A stretch of DNA of 64,000 bases from Primula veris (lineage: Eukaryota; Streptophyta; Magnoliopsida; Ericales; Primulaceae): positions 27,164,711 to 27,228,710 of the forward strand of contig OY821741.1 in the NCBI GenBank assembly GCA_963682055.1, written 5' to 3'. Position 1 is the stretch's first letter, and each line of letters opens with the position of its first letter. Below are positions 10,728 through 21,552 of this stretch, in pieces. Position numbers and translations under genes: made by a program. Under the pieces are notes generated by a model, which had not been told where the DNA came from, searched no databases, and saw only the letters and a program-made list of their open reading frames with translations.

Positions 10728-11384
10728 ATCAGGTAAACCCAACAATATCAAGTGTAATCATCAATAAAGGAAACGTAATATCTGGACCGCCCTTTTGTAG
10801 GAACGGGAACGGGTCCCCAAACATCAGAGTGAACTAAATCAAAAGGTGCAGCAAAAATAGATGTACTATGATTAAAAGGCAAGGCATAAAATTTTCCAAA
10901 TTTAATCCACTCCAATAAGAAATATCATGAAAATGCAAGTCTTCTAAAACACAACTACTACTCATTAACTTTAGGCGAGAACTTGAAACATGACCTAGAA
11001 TAGAATGCCATAAATAAAATTTTTGAGATGAAGATGTTCAGTGAAAAGATGATAAATTAACACCTGTGGCAGCCACATGATTAGGAATCTGTAGATCGTC
11101 CAAAACACAGAGTCCCCTCTTTCTACGGTATATCCCAATCATCCTCTTCGACATTGGATCCTGCACATGACAAAAAGTGGAAGAAAGATAAATTGAATAT
11201 CCAGAATCACATAATTTACCAACAGAAATAAGGCTCATGGCTCGCTTAGGAATGCAATAAACATCATGTAAACGTAAGTTTTGAGTTCAAATGTTACTAA
11301 CTCCTGCTAATGGCATGGGTGTGCCATCATCAATCATAATAGAAGTTGAAGACAAATCTCGAGAAATTGATATAAAAGAAGAAA
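10728..11384 (-). pseudogene. Integrase N-terminal part, pre-integrase and protease end of copia element 1
   Basis: Right to left on the minus strand: protease-end-like SSTSIMIDDGTPMPLAGV (about 11290-11360), GAG-pre-integrase MSLISVGKLCDSGYSI (11038-11238), then integrase with DLVHSDVWGPVP and SFIDDYT (10728-10850). Stops break the frame. The sequence ends at 11384 where the SIRE-like LTR starts, so gag is not seen. Confidence 0.75.
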
Positions 11385-11528
11385 TGTTGGACTTGATGGT
11401 AAACCGAGAGGGGGGAGGGGGGTTAAATAGGTTTGATTGTTTTTTAAACTTTTCTTCAGTTTAACAAACAACGGCTTAGGGTTGATTTTATTTACTAAAA
11501 CTTATATTAAATAAAGTTATTAAGTGGA

Positions 11529-11589
<61 letters not shown>

Positions 11590-13385
11590 TAATAGTGTAT
11601 ACAACCAATTAACACAATCACAATTAGAACAGTTATCAACAATCATTGACTTTAGATACACACTAACTTGTCCAGCTATCGACAAACGAATATCATAACC
11701 CAAAGGTTAATTCAACTTCTTTTCTTCAAGCTATTCATCTAATGACAAACAGATCACCTTACCGAGAGTATGATCATGTTTGTTTGCTTCGGAAGTGAGG
11801 TAGCTCTCAGTCAAACAATATACAACAAGTCTACGATAACACAATATATAAGAACGCTCGCAATATATTCTATGCAACAAGATAATATAATAAAATAAGT
11901 ACGATTACGGGAATATAAAAGTGCGAGTAAATAAAGTAAAGATAGAAGTAACTTCACATGGAAGATTTATCCTGGTTTGTCGGATCTTGATCTTTTTATA
12001 TTCACCAAAGCTTCCTTACCCATTATAAAATCTTCTCCTTTAAGTCAGAGCAACCTTTTACACCACTCTTCCTTAGGGGCAGAGCTACCCATGATTTCGC
12101 TTCTCTTTAAAGGGCAAAGCTACCTAATACTATTACTTTTCTTTGATAGACAAATCAGTCAAAAACTTTATCCTCAAGGTGAGACTTTGGATTGACGATC
12201 CAAACATGTTTCCTATCTTGATGTTGTACACAATTTGTACAATCAACAAGATAAAAAACAACCTTGTTTAAAAACAATCTATCGATGTTATCGATGGCTT
12301 AAACATTTTGGATCACACACACTCTTAAACAACAAAAATGTTGACAAATGAATCTCACAAATTGAAAGCTCTCTTCTCACAATAATATATGATATAGGTA
12401 CTGATATATGAGAGTTGTGAGGCATGGTTGATTGATCGACATTGTCGGTGAAAATATAAACTGGCAAGGCTTCACAGTCGATTGAAATGAGGTACCAAGA
12501 CCTTTGTATTTGAGTTTTTGGTGGGTTTATTCTAAGTTATGGAGTCTATTTATAGTGTGGGAGGTGTAAAGGTCCATTTCTAGGGCTTTCAATTTGAAAT
12601 TCAAATTTCAGCATAATCCAACTGATTGGTTTGTAATCCAACCGATTGGTTTCTTAAGATTTGGTCTAACATTCAGCCATTTTGAATCTCAAATATCTCG
12701 CATGTTAATGACTCTAATTACGAATGATCTTCACCATAATACTCATTTGATGCTGTATTAAATCCCCAATCGATTGGACTTTAAGTTGGATGTCTTTTGA
12801 ATATATTTTCGAGTCTTCAAAAGTAGCATCTTGACTTTCCATATATACACAATCCAACCCTTTAGTTTATAATCCAACTCGTTGGTTTTTGTCAGACAGG
12901 CTTGTTGACTTGGTATCTTCTACAATGCGTATCTCCTTCATAAATGTGAATTTTCTCGTTGTAAAGGCTCCCAAATTAACTTTGAATGTTGTAGAATATG
13001 TTGTAATAGTCCAATGCACATTTCAAAATCATTTGAACACTTTTCCATGGCTCCAAAAAATGCGTCTGGACTTTCCATTACATTGTACCTAACCGGTTAG
13101 AATACAATCTAATCGGATAGAATTGTTTGTTCAGATATTAGACAATTTCGTACAAGTGTAGTTAATTTTCTAAATTATCTTATTAGTCCATGGTTTTTCT
13201 TTTTTGACAATTGTATTCCATTTGTGTATTATACTCTTTTATTTGCAGTGTTGGTAATTACCCGTGTTGATCTGAAATATACTAGATAAAATTATTAGTA
13301 CAACGATACTTGTTGTGTATATAATTTATTGTTTGTTATCATCAAAACATTATTCAATTAAGTATAATTGAAGATTGGTTCAACA
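11385..13385 (-). repeat. Long LTR of a SIRE-like copia element (3' LTR, minus strand)
   Basis: It begins TGTTGGACTTGATGG followed by GAGAGGGGGGAGGGGGG and ends TTGGTTCAACA. Immediately right is ATCTCCCCCTTTTTG, which on the minus strand reads CAAAAAGGGGGAGAT followed by TGTTGAACC, the polypurine tract and LTR start typical of SIRE/Maximus copia elements. The 2.0 kb length also fits that lineage. It contains several copies of a CCAACCGATTGG-like word. It sits in the protease of copia element 1. Confidence 0.75.
11532..11584. repeat. (TA)n microsatellite in the SIRE-like LTR
   Basis: An uninterrupted run of about 26 TA units. It also creates a spurious Ile-Tyr open frame on the minus strand. 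Confidence 0.9.
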
Positions 13386-14250
13386 ATCTCCCCCTTTTTG
13401 ATGATGAAAAAACATTAAGAATTTAATACACACAAGATCGTTCAGATCAATAATATATAAAGCATACAAACTTTGCTCCACCTGAGAATAACATGGTATT
13501 CTATTTCTCTCCCTTAATATATGAGAAATCCTTTTATTTCTCGTCCTAAATTCTTAAACTTCTCTATCCCCTTTTTGACATTATCAAAAAGCGAACTTGG
13601 GTAGAGGATGTAGAGAAAGATAGGTTGGGGTGGGATGGAAAGTGATTTCCAATACAATAATATATAACGATAAATCACGGTATTGGTTTAAAAATAGGGA
13701 TAATTTGAATAGGCTCAACAATGATCATCGACTTCATATGCCTTAACATGAATAACAAACATGTTTATTTCATGCATAGACAATCAAAGGATTTAACTTC
13801 AATTTGAAGGCATGCATATTTGTTATAATCGAATAGTAACATTCATTTGCCTATTTAAACATGCTTCTCATGATAATATCTAGCAATTTACGGTCATTTA
13901 TTAAGCATGGTCATCAATATAACAAAATGTAAGATATATTCAATCATGTTAGTATGGAGAGCATAAGTATATGCATTTTAAAGATGAACATACAATCAAT
14001 GGTGCACATTAACTTGCTAAGTGTGAAGATACCAATTGTTTCAAGTATTCATAGTATAAGTACACACATATGGATATATGAATTCTTCTTAACATGATTT
14101 TTTGTCATGCATGTAAGCATTAGACAAGAATACGAATTGTTAGATCGTATAGCAAAGTATCATACGTGCACGCAATATCTTCTTAACATAGTAATGAGTA
14201 TAAATATAGGCAATTCATAATAACACCAATTGTTAATATATATAGCAAAT
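13386..14250 (-). other. 3' spacer of the SIRE-like element
   Basis: It starts with the polypurine tract (13386-13399) and otherwise has no open frame or domain. SIRE elements carry a long non-coding or env-like spacer between pol and the 3' LTR, which this may be. It is cut at 14251 by the next copia LTR. The rest of the SIRE-like element is not found in the window. Confidence 0.5.
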
Positions 14251-14979
14251 TGTTAGGACCTATTTTATATCACCTAATAATTTCTTTGGTTGTCACTATT
14301 TTGATAAAAAAACACTTAGTCATTTACTCAGTCATATATTCATCTTGTTACTAATGGTTATTTTATTAGTTACACTTTCAGCTGTAACTGACTTGTATAC
14401 TTGAAAGATATTGATAGAGAGGTCAAGATTTTTGTAGATTTTCAGCTTGTTGATCAAACTTATTAAGATGAGAAGATATTGGAATATATGCAATCTCATG
14501 AGATATTATATGAAGAATTGCGCAGCAAAGATTCATCTACCTTAGTCAACATTTAAAGAAAAGATTGAGAGATCAATCACAATGAATAAACTTGGAAATT
14601 TTATTCTTAAGTATATTGTGTTACCATCTTTTGTAAATGATAATATATAAGTGCATAATAGGCCATATGGTTTGATTATGTATTCAGAACAAAAAAGTTT
14701 ATTTTTCTAGAGAATACAGAGCTATTTGCTAAGAGAGATACACTTCCGCATGAGCCTATACTGAATAGTTGAGAGGAGTAATAGCAATAGCTGTATAGGA
14801 TTAAATAGTTAGAGATCTACTGATTTGAAAGACTCAAATACGCTTTGTACGCTTTCTCAATATTCTAATCTGAGCAAGAGCTTCGAATAGTAGACTAGAT
14901 CGAACTCCATTATCAAATGTGATGTGTTCATCTCTTATTCAGTAAGTTTGTTTGTGTGTTTGTCAAACTTATTCTAGAT
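14251..14979 (+). repeat. 5' LTR of copia element 2, left part
   Basis: It opens TGTTAGGACC and runs to the TAGAT target duplication of the gypsy element at 14975-14979. The remaining 101 bp of this LTR lie at 27440-27540. It contains CAGCTGTAACTGA near 14380, one of several related near-palindromes in this family. Confidence 0.72.
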
Positions 14980-15886
14980 TGATACGAGATCGAACGGGGT
15001 GGATATATCTAATTAGGTTTATAACGATCAAACTAAAGACCGCGACCTGTCACCTATAAAGAGCTGGAAACCTTGGTATGATTAGATGATATTCCAACAC
15101 TAAAGACCGTGACCCATCACCTATAAATAGGTGGGAACCTTGGTATGATTAGCTTGGTATGGAATTGCGACCCGTCACCTATAAAGAGGTGGGAACCTTG
15201 GTATGTGAAGACGCCACAAACGGTTATGGACTACCGAATGATAAGTCAGGGTAAACGCCAGAAGGTAGAGCCTTGATAAGTTTGAAAAGTTCAATGAAGA
15301 ACCAAAGAGAAAACTCTCAATATATTATATCCAAATCTCATTTACAATGGCACGAAATGGCTCTTATTTATACTTGGAACAAGCCTCCAAGCATTTGAAA
15401 AGTCTTAGAAAAACATTAAATAACATAGGTTCACAATATGATTGACCTATGACCTTCTAACTTACTTAACTACTTCAAAATTCAGCAATATAATGGTAAA
15501 TACAATGCATTTGAGTTGAACAACTAAAGAATGAGTTTAAAGCTTCAATTAATTTGTGCCCCTTGAGTTGTAGTTCATGAATCCATGTAATAGATGTGAA
15601 AAATCTGCCACCATGCATTAATATCTTTGAAGATTCATCCCCTTTATAATCAAGCACTAATAACCACGAAATTATCCTTAGAGTAGTGTCTTGAACAGCC
15701 CCAATATGATTCACCAAGTGTTGGGCTTCGTTTGAGCTTGTCTTAAGCTTCGATTTCCCATAATCAACCCATATGTCATGTATTAACCTGTTTAGCGCTT
15801 CTTGGAACCTTTTAGCCTTTGATCTTGTTATTGGTCCGATAGGAACTTGTAATGAATTTCTAGGTATATGAACCATGATCACATCA
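14980..15886 (-). repeat. 3' LTR of the gypsy element
   Basis: It opens TGATACGAGATCG and ends GATCACATCA. Inside lie three direct repeats of a roughly 60 bp unit, each with a CGACC(C/T)(G/A)TCACCTATAAA core and ending CCTTGGTATG, at about 15040-15210. The same triplet is in the other LTR. The pol frame runs into this LTR from the right. Confidence 0.85.
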
Positions 15887-16154
15887 GACTCCCACTCTTG
15901 AAAAAGATTTTTCCTCAAATCAGAACCTGCGAAAAAACAAGATAAGTTATAATTATCAAAGTTTTCACTAACATAATGCTTACCTTGGTACTTTGTTTTG
16001 CCTTCGATCTCTTTAAGCATTAAAATTTACTTTTCTTTTATTAGTAGAAAGATGGGCATTGTTAGGGTATACCATCCTTGTATCAAACCCATATCAACTG
16101 GCTCGAACACAACTTTCTTAAACTCATTTTCAAATATTCAAAAATCAAAATGTT
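15475..16154 (-). pseudogene. Pol C-terminus of the gypsy element, reading into the LTR
   Basis: On the minus strand FKKVVFEPVDMG (about 16120) is the integrase tail that is usually K-K-V-V-F-E-P-G-D-W-V-W. The open part (15475-16020) continues with SDLRKNLFQEWESD and VPIGPITRSKAKRFQ, a C-terminal motif common to this gypsy family. The last 135 codons lie inside the LTR. The upstream half of integrase is on the other side of the nested element, beyond 22967. Confidence 0.75.
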
Positions 16155-16366
16155 TGTTGTGTGACATATTAGCTCGTTATAGATATATATAGAGATATGT
16201 ATAGATATAGAGAGAGAGGGAATAGTAGGTCTTTATTAATCAGAATGTATGAATCAATGTGAAATACAAGACCCCTAACCCTTTTTAAATAGATAGAGGG
16301 GTAGGGTTATAAGCCCACTTGGGCCCATAAAGTACAAGCCCAATAGTCCAATAATATCCTACAACA
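16155..16366 (-). repeat. 3' LTR of the hairpin-rich element
   Basis: 212 bp, TGTTGTGTGACATATTAG to ATATCCTACAACA. It differs from 22750-22961 by four substitutions (A/G, T/C, T/C, A/T), about 98.1 percent identity by my count. Confidence 0.93.
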
Positions 16367-16380
16367 CTCCCCCTTTGGAC
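16367..16380 (-). other. Polypurine tract of the hairpin-rich element
   Basis: CTCCCCCTTTGGAC on the plus strand reads GTCCAAAGGGGGAG on the minus strand, directly before the LTR start (TGTTGTAGG). It is the plus-strand priming site and sets the orientation. Confidence 0.8.
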
Positions 16381-16440
16381 GTTTTGAATTCTTCGTCTTC
16401 ATGCAGTCGAGTTCATTCGCAGTGCTAAACACATAAAAAC

Positions 16441-16841
16441 CTTAGGGACGGAAAACCCAGTGTGGGAAAAAACCGGTACCTAGGAGAAACTGTGTAGCCG
16501 AATGATATAGGCCGAAATATCATGTAAGTAACTAACCACAAAACAGTGTGCCTCATCAAAACCTTAACAGAGCAAACCCAATGGAAAAATCTCTGATCGA
16601 AGGAAAAAGAGTGCAACAATGGTAGTAGTACGGGATCAACCACAAAACAGGTGCCTCATCAAAACCTTGCTAGAGTAAACCCAGTGGGAAAAACCTCTAG
16701 TCGAAGGACAAAAGAGTACACAGTGGTAAGAAGTATACAACAGGATACTCCCCCTAATTTCGGCAATCTTAAGCGAGGTATGATGGAAACGTGTCTCGCT
16801 AAAAACCTTGCCAAGGAAAACCCAGTGGGAAAAAACCTTGG
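16441..16841 (-). repeat. Four-copy repeat with conserved loop and co-varying stems
   Basis: Four related units share the core AAACCCAGTGGGAAAAA and are bordered by complementary arms that differ between units: CTTAGG/CCTAGG (16441-16446, 16479-16484), CAGAG/CTCTG (16568-16572, 16591-16595), CTAGAG/CTCTAG (16670-16675, 16695-16700) and CCAAGG/CCTTGG (16811-16816, 16836-16841). Within the core CCC-AGT-GGG can pair again, except in the second unit, where it is changed. Loop conserved, arms changed in concert: the pattern of a selected stem-loop. Confidence 0.75.
16502..16523 (-). other. Perfect 7 bp hairpin with 8-nt loop
   Basis: ATGATAT and ATATCAT flank the 8-nt loop AGGCCGAA. It lies between units one and two of the four-copy repeat. 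Confidence 0.6.
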
Positions 16842-16863
16842 TCTAAGGACAAAAAGAGTACAC

Positions 16864-17105
16864 GAGCATGCGACTCGATGCTCCCCCTCAGTTGCACACG
16901 ACAGGGTGCGAGGATTTCGACTAAGTAGTAATTAGTGCAATAAGTATTCACATGGATGCTCCCCCTCACTTGCACACGACAGGATGCAACGATTTCATAT
17001 TTCAATAAAGAGTACGAGCATTCGACTCGATACTTCATTTACTTGCACACGACTGGATGCAAGAAAATCTAACGTGAAATAGAACGAGCATTCAACTGGA
17101 AGCTC
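16864..17105 (-). repeat. Tandem array of octaloop hairpins
   Basis: Six stem-loops alternate in two types: GAGCAT arms with loops GCGACTCG, TCGACTCG, TCAACTGG (16864-16883, 17016-17035, 17086-17105) and GCAC/TTGCAC/CTTGCAC arms with loops ACGACAGG, ACGACAGG, ACGACTGG (16894-16909, 16970-16989, 17042-17063). All loops are 8 nt. Two closing pairs are A-C on the plus strand but T-G on the minus strand, which favours folding of the minus-strand (sense) RNA. Confidence 0.75.
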
Positions 17106-19950
17106 TTAAACTTCATATGTTAAGATTTATTTCGACGATAAATGCTAAATAGCATAATGTAGTCATGTCTCTCTTGATCGATAACAACAAATTGTCTTCT
17201 ATGACAAGTGTTTTATCTGGATCGTGAGACAAAGCATATGTAATTCAAATATGGCTACTACTAGCTCGAAGCCATATACACTCTCTAGTCGTCTCATAGA
17301 GCACGAGATTAGAGTGATTCGTTTGGAGTCATTCCAAGACCTCCAAGATATCGCCTTATTCCTAATGGCAAAGACATACCATGTTAGGAATATCCCTTAT
17401 GCGGGTCTGATAAGTGACCAGCATCGGTATGACCGAAAAAGGGTTGCGTTAATTCGAGTACCGAAGGGGGTATGTACACTCGATGACGCAAAATGGGATA
17501 AGACAAGCCCTCATCCACAGTTACCTTAAGGTAATGGGAAAATGTCTTTTATGCCATTTCGATGGCAGTGTGTTAGCGCGATGCTGTGTCGAGCTATACC
17601 ATTCACAGCAGACAAGATGTTCGTCCTAGTACATTAGATCAAATACAATGATGCGCTTATTGTATTTAGATATGAACATGATGGCTCAATATCTCTTCAT
17701 CGTCTCATCAGGGACGGACTGGGTCTATATCAATGTCTAGTGATCGAACGATCATGGGAGAATCTGATGACTTATCGTCATGATGACTAAAACGTCATAA
17801 CACCTTCTGGGTGTAGTCTGAATCATGGACTTAGATTCAATCTTTATGGGACTCAATCATCAAGCCGAGTCACTACCGTGTCTTCCCAAGATCCTTCATC
17901 TCGAAGGCAAATCCAAAAATGGATCGCATAATAAAACACGCAAGGGCATAATACTTGTTCAAGTATCCCAAGCTAAACAAGTACTCACTTAGGCGGGTAT
18001 ACCACATCCGCTCGGATTATATTAATCCATATAGTGAACGTCTCATTTAATTGAGATCGTGTTCCATGGTCAGGAACTACTTGATTAAAGCATATGAAGT
18101 CACACAGGGACCTTCATCTATATCTCTTGGTCTAAGTTCTCATAGAGATAAAACAGTGACCACAATCACATGCTGCATAATCAGTTTTTGGGAAACTACT
18201 AAACTGATAAAGTAGGGGACCGTTATAACGTCCATTACGAGGAAATCAACCATCTCGTAATCAATTCCAAGGTGTGAGAGAAGCCTTGCGCTACTAGGTG
18301 AGCATTCTACAATCTCATTATTCTCATCACTTTTCCTTACGAATAACCAAATAAACGAACTCGTTTAACATTGGTGGTGTTGGAGCTACAGGTCCGAACA
18401 CACTTTCGCTAAGGAGTCTACTTGGATTGCAAGTTTCCATTAGTCCAGTCTATTCTACGTTGACTTCAGGCAACGGTACATGGTTCCCTGTCATAATTTG
18501 CTCATATTATCAGTCGTCACCGAATATATGAACAAGTAATCAATGACAGTCTCGTTTCGCTTCAATATCGTCTAAGATATCATGATCGACAAATATTTCG
18601 AGATTCTTATGATGAGGAGGAAATCACACATCTCCTTGATCCTTTATAATCTCGTGCGACAAACGAGTTTTAGTTCACCACCTCTGGGGCTGAACGAATT
18701 AAGAATCGGTCAACTTCCTCATATCTTAGGAAGGATGACAGACTGACGGCCGACGGCAGCGTTCTTTGCTTGGCGGGTTCGGCCAAAACAACGTGTTACG
18801 ACAGGAACACGGCGTCCGACAGGGATGTCTATCCTTGCAAGCATTTTGCAGCAGGTATAAATGATCTCGTGACATCTCATAAAGTCATTAAATGCGTCTG
18901 GCATTTAGTTAGACTTGAGGGAGTCTATGCACTTACTTATCACTAAGTGCAGTTTTGGGGATCAAGCTAAGACTGAGTGGGTTATGCCACGTTACTTCAC
19001 GTCGTTTCTTATCAATGGTAACGTGCAAATCTCCCCCTAACGACGGGGAGAACAATCTTAGCGATGTCACTTTCGCATATCATGCGGTCAAGAGATCGCT
19101 TGCCAAGGTTACTCTATCAAATGATAGGTAGGGGATTCATAATCGACTTATGTCCCCTTCAGAGGTCCATATTTTGAACGCTATATCGGCTCAATCAAAA
19201 TATTAATTAATCACTCTAAACACGCGTTAATATGAGACTTCTGGCTCATAACCAGTAACCAGCTAGTACGCATATGGTGTTTAAGTGTCTATGGGCCTCA
19301 TGATGGACCAATGCAGCAAAATAGCATAACCCCTCACGGAAATATAAATCTTGGTGCGTAAGACCAAGAAGTGCGTGCAACCATTTGCAGTCGCATTATC
19401 AAACTTTCCGTGAGTCCATTTGGGTCTGAATATTTTCGACAGGATGTTCAATTTTAATTTCCAAACTCAAGTAATTCAAATCGAAATTTCGATTCTTACT
19501 CTTCGGAATTATCAAGTCGACTAGACTTTTCAGGATAATCCAGATCATGAGCCATCAACTTAATGATAGGGCTAAAAGTTTGGGAAATACTGCATTTCTG
19601 TGGACAACAATAATCATGTGACCTTATTGTCGATGCATCAACCATAACCATTTATATTTATGGTCCGTCTTATGGTTGGATAAGTCCACAATAACTCCTT
19701 CAATTCTTTACAAGAATTCTACGAGTTCTTTTCGTGATCTTTACACATACTAGTCTTTCAAAGTGAGCATTAGTGGCATGAATTTCGGATTAATCACGAA
19801 ATATATTCTCAGAGAGAATCCAAATGCGATGCGATTATAAATCAAGCATCGTCTTTTGACCCAGGAATATCTCATCCGGTCAATGCCACAATATCAAAAT
19901 GCTCTTATCAATCGACGACAGGCGAATGATAGTACAGACAATCATGTCTT

Positions 19951-20010
19951 AGCATTTAAATCATTTATCATTTCGACGATAGGCGAAATGATAAGGTAAC
20001 TTTAAATGCT
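19951..20010 (-). other. 60-nt two-tier stem-loop
   Basis: The outer arms AGCATTTAAA and TTTAAATGCT (10 bp) enclose, across a small internal loop (TCAT/GGTAAC), the inner arms TTATCATTTCG and CGAAATGATAA (11 bp) with the 8-nt loop ACGATAGG. It is 21 paired positions in 60 nt without a mismatch in either arm. Confidence 0.8.
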
Positions 20011-20152
20011 TTAACGAATGTGGTAGCAACCACTTGAAAGACATTTCAACTCCTCTAAAATACGCTTTTGGTCGTATTGAATGGAGGTTATGTAAAGAAA
20101 TTTTAATTCTTTCATGAGCTATTACCAGATAACACTGGTTTTCTCGAATATT

Positions 20153-20262
20153 TTATAACTCAACAAGGTACGACAGGACCTACATGAGTATAAGACTTCA
20201 TATTTGACAAATCAATTTGGTTTTACCAAAGATTTCGATTTTGGAACGACAGGTCCAGAATC
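20153..20262 (-). other. Pair of octaloop stem-loops with outer stems
   Basis: First: AGGT/ACCT around ACGACAGG (20166-20181), enclosed across a symmetric ACA/ACA internal loop by TTATAACTCA and TGAGTATAA with one bulged A. Second: GATTTTGGA and TCCAGAATC around ACGACAGG (20237-20262), nine pairs including one T-G. Confidence 0.75.
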
Positions 20263-21358
20263 ATTGTCACTGAGTACTCTTTTAGGCAAATAGTTGATGA
20301 AATTATGTGGTACACTGTTACCCACTATTTCCAAAAAAATCAACTACCCCACAAGTATTGCCTAAAATTTCATAATTTAAAGTTTGGTCACATTTGTCAA
20401 AAAAATTTGCTCAAAACACTTTAAATTATTTCGAGAAATTTCGTAAACAGGCAAACCATAATCCAAAAGTATGTCCAAATGGAAAAATCATAATCCAAAT
20501 GAAAAAATATAATCCAGATGAGCGAAAAAATGGCTCAATGATTTATCAAAATCAATAAAGAAAGGTATCAAACTCATTTGAGCCACAAAATCGGGGGTCT
20601 CAAGAGTTTCCTTTCAATTAACTTTAACCACATTAGCATCGGTTTTTCCACCTTTATAATAGTTGTGAACTATTTAAGGAGTAACCGTGCATGACCTTTG
20701 TCTTTATCTCTTGCTTTGTGACAATGGGCCATATTGTTCCTTTCAATTACTGTCTTTTAGCCACAGGTTTTCGATTTTGACGATTGTCTAAACTCTCGCT
20801 TGGCTAGGCGATTCATCGGGATCGCGACAGTTCAAGACAAATAACACTTGTCTCGGTTCTCGATTCGTGGAAAAAAAAAATACACGAAGAGCATTAATAT
20901 CAGGCAAATAATTTGCCATTGTCCCAATAGGATTAAAACTACTCACCGGGGCAATTTTCTTATCCAATAACAGATGGGCGATAAAGGAACATGGTGAATA
21001 TAAATTCACGATATTTCTTATGGAATACAATTTCCAAGCAAGTATTTTGGTGAAGCATTGCTCCAATATGTCAATTTCAGACATTTGTTTACCATAGACG
21101 TCATCACGTCTCAAATATGGCGGCGGAATAAAATCAACGCCTTAGCATTCATCCTGATGGTAACAACAAACTCGTGTTTTACTCATCAAAGATGGCATCC
21201 AAAAAAAATTTGGGCATCACATTTTCACACATCAGGGTGAGTAACATGTGGTGACGGATTAAAATCAATGTTTAAACAGTCATTTCGCAAGTATGTTTTT
21301 ACGATTTTTCTCATCATAGATGGCATCCAACATGTGTTGGGAGTTCTGGATTATTTAT

Positions 21359-21490
21359 CATATAAAACGACTGGTTTATATGTTTTTGGTTTGCACAAGC
21401 ATAAACTTTATTTCGAAACGACAGGTTCAAAAAATAGTTTTGCTTTTAATGTGAATAGGTTCTCATTGATCGAACGACAGGTCGATACAG
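21359..21490 (-). repeat. Cluster of three octaloop hairpins
   Basis: 21359-21382: CATATAAA/TTTATATG (8 bp) around ACGACTGG. 21411-21432: TTTCGAA/TTCAAAA around ACGACAGG, with one C-A that is T-G on the minus strand and an outer AAACT/AGTTT stem. 21469-21486: ATCGA/TCGAT around ACGACAGG, with further GGT, CTC and GAG, ACC arms outside. Stem sequences are unrelated to one another; the loop is shared. Confidence 0.78.
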
Positions 21491-21552
21491 AGACACCAAT
21501 TCGGCGAAACATACATCACTATATAAACACACTCGGGGAAATTATTATTTAG

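Larger units (their letters stand above)
478..11384 (-). mobile_element. Ty1-copia retrotransposon 1 (minus strand, multiply interrupted)
   Basis: Reading right to left on the minus strand the order is protease end, GAG-pre-integrase, integrase, reverse transcriptase, RNase H, polypurine tract and 3' LTR, which is the copia gene order. The body is split by an Athila-like element (873-7437) inside RNase H and a solo LTR (9673-10722) inside integrase. It is cut at 11385 by a SIRE-like LTR, beyond which its gag and 5' LTR are not seen. Several stops and frameshifts show it is dead. Confidence 0.85.
17106..20460 (-). other. Hairpin-saturated non-coding domain
   Basis: No coding similarity in any frame; the 101-codon plus frame at 17224 is unrecognised. 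Perfect inverted repeats with arms of 6-11 bp and short loops occur every 50-100 bp. Examples: 17641-17667 (9 bp), 18180-18208 (8), 18234-18261 (8), 18792-18811 (6, loop ACGACAGG), 18928-18951 (8), 19169-19203 (9), 19231-19250 (6, loop ACTTCTGG), 19639-19678 (9, nested), 19965-19994 (11, loop ACGATAGG). By simple base-composition odds I expect only one or two arms of 8 bp or more with loops under 25 nt in 3.4 kb; I find about nine. Confidence 0.75.

Noticed and set aside
16270..16285. CCCCTAACCCTTT as a telomere-like repeat
   Set aside because: A single partial unit inside the LTR, repeated only because the LTR is repeated.
17224..17529. 101-codon plus-strand frame in the hairpin-rich element
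   Set aside because: Antisense to the element's sense strand, no recognisable domain, and its codons are part of the inverted-repeat array.
20788..21114. 108-codon minus-strand frame in the hairpin-rich element
   Set aside because: It is on the sense strand, so I considered a small protein, but it has no recognisable motif and overlaps structured sequence. Kept only as an open question.
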